From Synechococcales cyanobacterium PMM_0073 (lineage in GTDB: Bacteria > Cyanobacteriota > Cyanobacteriia > Elainellales > Elainellaceae), in NCBI GenBank assembly GCA_949127695.1, contig CASBQH010000005.1:1-7787 (forward strand): a stretch of DNA of 7,787 nt, given 5' to 3'. Positions 5,975 to 7,787 of the stretch are shown here, piece by piece. The notes below the pieces were generated by a model. It had not been told where the DNA came from. It did no database searches and saw only the letters and a program-made list of their open reading frames with translations. The position numbers were made by a program, and so were the translations under genes. Numbering within the stretch: the first letter of the stretch is position 1; every line of letters begins with the position of its first letter.

Positions 5975-6394
5975 TCAAGGTTTGATAGGATTTAGCCAGC
6001 GCTGAATGTCGGCTGGCAGCGGCTGACGGCTCCGGCTCGCGACATCAATACAGAGGTGAACGGTGCTGGCGCGGCTGACCAGCTGCTCGGCTTGGCGCAG
6101 GTCATACTGGATCTTAAATTTATCTAGAGGCCGTTCTGGCAGCGGGTTCAGAACAGTTGGAATCACGCTGATTTGATAAGTCTCACCGCAAAACAGCGGC
6201 TGAAAATAGTCGATTTCGGCATGGACGATTGGAATCGCTAAGTTGCCTTGAAAAAAAGCGCGTAGGTCAACTCCGGCAGCGGCTAGCGCGGCTTCGTAGG
6301 CTTCGTGGCAAATCGAGAGCAGATTGGCGAAATAGACGACGCCTGCGGCATCAGTATCTTGCAGGCGGATCGTGCGCTGATAGAGAAAGCTCAT
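5975..6394 (-). CDS. menI: 1,4-dihydroxy-2-naphthoyl-CoA hydrolase (hotdog thioesterase)
   Basis: A 139-residue single hotdog-fold thioesterase of the 4-hydroxybenzoyl-CoA type, resembling Synechocystis Slr0204. It hydrolyses DHNA-CoA to DHNA and CoA, a step in phylloquinone (vitamin K1) synthesis for photosystem I. The signature QDTDAAGVVYFANLL (12-26) carries the likely catalytic Asp15, followed by CHEAYE (29-34). PIVHAEIDYFQPLFCGE (55-71) is the second conserved block. The start ATG at 6392-6394 has AGAGG 11 nt upstream. It follows prmA by 30 bp on the same strand and is probably co-transcribed with it. No obvious terminator was found in the 148 bp before argD. A more general acyl-CoA thioesterase role cannot be excluded from sequence alone. 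Confidence 0.85.
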   Translation of the reverse strand: MSFLYQRTIRLQDTDAAGVVYFANLLSICHEAYEAALAAAGVDLRAFFQGNLAIPIVHAEIDYFQPLFCGETYQISVIPTVLNPLPERPLDKFKIQYDLRQAEQLVSRASTVHLCIDVASRSRQPLPADIQRWLNPIKP

Positions 6395-6424
6395 CTGGAT
6401 GGTTGCCTCTAACTCAAACTCAAA

Positions 6425-7324
6425 TCAAACCCGCCGAATATTTAAGCAGCACCAGTCTTGCCGCCGCCAGAGGGTGGCCACCGTCCAGCCATGCTGCTCT
6501 AGCATGTCGGCAATGGGCTTCACCTGCTCTAGCAAAATGCCGCTGAGGATGCCCCAGGCGGTGGGTTTGGCGAGTTCGCTCATGCCGGGAATTAGATCGA
6601 TAATTACCTCAGCCAAAATATTGCAGAGAATCCCGTCTACTGGGCTTTCGATGAGTTCTTTGAGCCGCTCAATGCTGCCCTCGGCAACCCACATTCGATC
6701 GGGATCAATCTGGTTCATCTCGCGGTTTTCGATTGCCGCTTTGGCCGCTAGCGGGTCGGTATCGACGGCATAGGCGCGCCTTGCTCCCAGCATCAAGGCT
6801 CCCACCGAGAGAATGCCAGAGCCGCAGCCAATATCGGCCACCGTGATGCCAGCGGCGACTGCCTCTGGATCGCCCAGCCGCATTTCCAGCGATTCGAGGC
6901 AGAGCTGCGTGGTGGCATGAGCGCCTGTGCCAAAGGCGACGCCGGGATCGAGCTTAATGATCAGCCGGTCGGTGACTTCGGGCGGGGCAATCCAGGCGGG
7001 GTTGATCAAAAACCGATCGCCAATTTCCTGCGGATGCCAGTGCTCTTTCCAGCTGCTCGACCAGTCTTCTTCGTCGATTAGATGCCACTGAACAATCGGC
7101 AGGGCAATTTCGGTGCAGAGGGCATCTTGCTTCAAGCGCAGCGCCAGAGCCGCCAAGTCAAGCTGCTGGGCTTTAATCTGCGGCAGATAGGCGCTGACCA
7201 GACAGCCGTAGCCTTTGGCCTGACTGGAGCTGCCCCGACAGCCAAAGTCTTCGAGCCGCCAATGCACCATATCTTCGGCGATTGGCTCACAGGCGACCTG
7301 TATTTCCCACCAGCTATTGGCCAT
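6425..7324 (-). CDS. prmA: Ribosomal protein L11 methyltransferase
   Basis: A SAM-dependent class I methyltransferase of 299 residues, normal length, which trimethylates ribosomal protein L11 in the cytoplasm. The N-terminal substrate-recognition domain is residues 1-100 ([10 protein letters not shown], then the [14 protein letters not shown] linker at 85-98). The conserved [15 protein letters not shown] is at 125-139. SAM-binding motif I is [15 protein letters not shown] (162-176), with the acidic motif AVDTDPLA at 186-193 and the catalytic-loop motif NILAEVI at 235-241. The ATG at 7322-7324 matches the usual cyanobacterial start MANSWWEI. The Shine-Dalgarno is poor (GGGGCG). Three 12-bp repeats directly upstream bring out-of-frame ATGs. 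menI follows 30 bp downstream. Confidence 0.95.
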   Translation of the reverse strand: MANSWWEIQVACEPIAEDMVHWRLEDFGCRGSSSQAKGYGCLVSAYLPQIKAQQLDLAALALRLKQDALCTEIALPIVQWHLIDEEDWSSSWKEHWHPQEIGDRFLINPAWIAPPEVTDRLIIKLDPGVAFGTGAHATTQLCLESLEMRLGDPEAVAAGITVADIGCGSGILSVGALMLGARRAYAVDTDPLAAKAAIENREMNQIDPDRMWVAEGSIERLKELIESPVDGILCNILAEVIIDLIPGMSELAKPTAWGILSGILLEQVKPIADMLEQHGWTVATLWRRQDWCCLNIRRV

Positions 7325-7334
7325 GTGATTCGCC

Positions 7335-7370
7335 CCAGTTCAGCATCTAGCTCAGCATCCAGTTCAGCAT
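7335..7370. repeat. Three tandem 12-bp repeats in the prmA leader
   Basis: On the plus strand CCAGTTCAGCAT (7335-7346), CTAGCTCAGCAT (7347-7358) and CCAGTTCAGCAT (7359-7370) stand head to tail. The outer copies are identical and the middle one differs at two bases. On the minus strand each copy contributes an ATG out of frame with prmA. The first opens a 7-codon reading frame ending in the middle copy. The last opens [10 protein letters not shown] and stops just inside prmA, overlapping its start codon. Confidence 0.85.
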
Positions 7371-7449
7371 TAACCTGACTATAAATGTACCTCACTCAAT
7401 GCCGCTCTCTGAGATGGGTGCTGATGGCGCTGGCATCTTTCTTGCTCCC

Positions 7450-7522
7450 TGCCCCCTTTCTTGTTGCTTGCTGCCCGCAGGGTATGCCCACAGTGCTATA
7501 GGTAGGGCTGGGGAAGGGGGCA
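7450..7522. repeat. Inverted repeat around a pyrimidine-rich tract
   Basis: TGCCCCCTT (7450-7458) is the exact inverted complement of AAGGGGGCA (7514-7522), separated by 55 nt. The left side lies in a C/T-rich run (about 7437-7485) with repeated CTTGCT-like words. It sits just downstream of the small minus-strand gene and upstream of prmA. No T-run follows either arm, so it is not a standard terminator. No other feature was seen in 7371-7532. Confidence 0.35.
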
Positions 7523-7532
7523 AGTGAGTTTG

Positions 7533-7733
7533 CTACCTGAGCAGAACGCTCATGAATTTGTCCTGGGCAAAGGGCACGGGCACCATGGGCGAAAACTCGC
7601 TGCGGTCAGTAATCATTTGCCTCACGTACATTTCGCTGATGATGTGATTCACCTGCTCTCGCGTGCCGACAATCCAAACCTGCGCCCGCTCGCCAAGCGA
7701 TTCTGGCAGCAGCTCGTTGAACTCTGAAGTCAT
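7533..7733 (-). CDS. Small conserved cyanobacterial protein of unknown function
   Basis: A 66-residue protein from the ATG at 7731-7733. It reads FNELLPESLGERAQVWIVGT, then REQVNHIISEMYVRQMITDR and FSPMVPVPFAQDKFMSVLLR. I recognise the general pattern from hypothetical cyanobacterial proteins but cannot name a family or role. It lacks a signal peptide or membrane segment and looks like a compact alpha/beta fold with a VWIVGT strand and an amphipathic helix. Three in-frame ATGs lie at 7742, 7736 and 7733. AAGGA at 7742-7746 overlaps the first, so one of the other two is used: spacing is 8 nt to 7733 and 5 nt to 7736. The AAGGA lies in a hairpin arm, suggesting control of translation. Confidence 0.75.
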   Translation of the reverse strand: MTSEFNELLPESLGERAQVWIVGTREQVNHIISEMYVRQMITDRSEFSPMVPVPFAQDKFMSVLLR

Positions 7734-7741
7734 CATATTCA

Positions 7742-7774
7742 TCCTTTTTCTTTTGTGGGGTTGAAGAAAAAGGA
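7742..7774 (-). promoter_or_regulatory. 11-bp hairpin covering the ribosome-binding site of the small gene
   Basis: On the minus strand TCCTTTTTCTT (7774-7764), an 11-nt loop CAACCCCACAA and AAGAAAAAGGA (7752-7742) form a perfect 11-bp stem, extendable by a G-U pair. The 3' arm contains the AAGGA Shine-Dalgarno and reaches the first ATG, so folding would hide the ribosome-binding site. The stem is AT-rich and only moderately stable, as expected for a switchable structure. The promoter lies beyond the window. Confidence 0.6.
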
Positions 7775-7787
7775 CTCAAGACGACGG

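Noticed and set aside
7132..7395. Open frame with [11 protein letters not shown] repeats overlapping the prmA start
   Set aside because: It is in a different frame from prmA and loses any protein-like character after the repeats. It is explained by the 12-bp repeats running over into prmA.

Overview
The window looks like chromosomal DNA of a cyanobacterium, probably a filamentous or Leptolyngbya-like lineage; this is inference from gene content, with no marker that fixes the genus. The signs are a class II fructose-bisphosphate aldolase of the cyanobacterial type, a Slr0204-like 1,4-dihydroxy-2-naphthoyl-CoA thioesterase (phylloquinone synthesis), a DUF4058 protein, the small DUF6888/DUF6887 gene pair, and a small conserved protein at the right end. 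No phage, transposase or CRISPR signal was seen.

Left third (1-2087): an eroded accessory stretch. It holds a CAP/SCP-family gene that has lost the middle of its domain in frame (33-512), a tRNA-Pro(GGG) on the minus strand with a downstream terminator, a 118-bp element bounded by 14-bp inverted arms (793-910), and the overlapping DUF6888-DUF6887 pair on the minus strand (1304 to 922). DUF6888 is only 57 codons. Next comes a gene wreck: a DUF433 antitoxin-type gene (1608-1850) broken by one nonsense codon and two frameshifts, followed by a 13-codon stub in the position of its toxin partner.

Middle (1875-4557, plus strand): a candidate promoter lies partly inside that stub and drives fba (2088-3167), which has a strong Shine-Dalgarno and a strong intrinsic terminator. 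A DUF4058 gene follows and overlaps by 8 nt a pyridoxamine-5'-phosphate-oxidase-like gene. The latter is split by a single frameshift and ends 9 bp from the convergent argD.

Right third (4567-7787, minus strand): from right to left, a small conserved protein whose Shine-Dalgarno lies in the arm of an 11-bp hairpin; prmA, with three 12-bp repeats just before its start; menI (DHNA-CoA thioesterase) 30 bp after prmA, probably one transcript; then argD with its own candidate promoter.

The intact genes are housekeeping: Calvin cycle/glycolysis (fba), arginine synthesis (argD), phylloquinone (menI) and ribosomal protein L11 methylation (prmA). They do not form one pathway. I see no clear new multi-gene system. 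The most notable items are the decayed DUF433 toxin-antitoxin module, which now appears to supply promoter sequence to fba; the occluded ribosome-binding site at the right end; the 118-bp panhandle element; and the DUF6888/DUF6887 pair.
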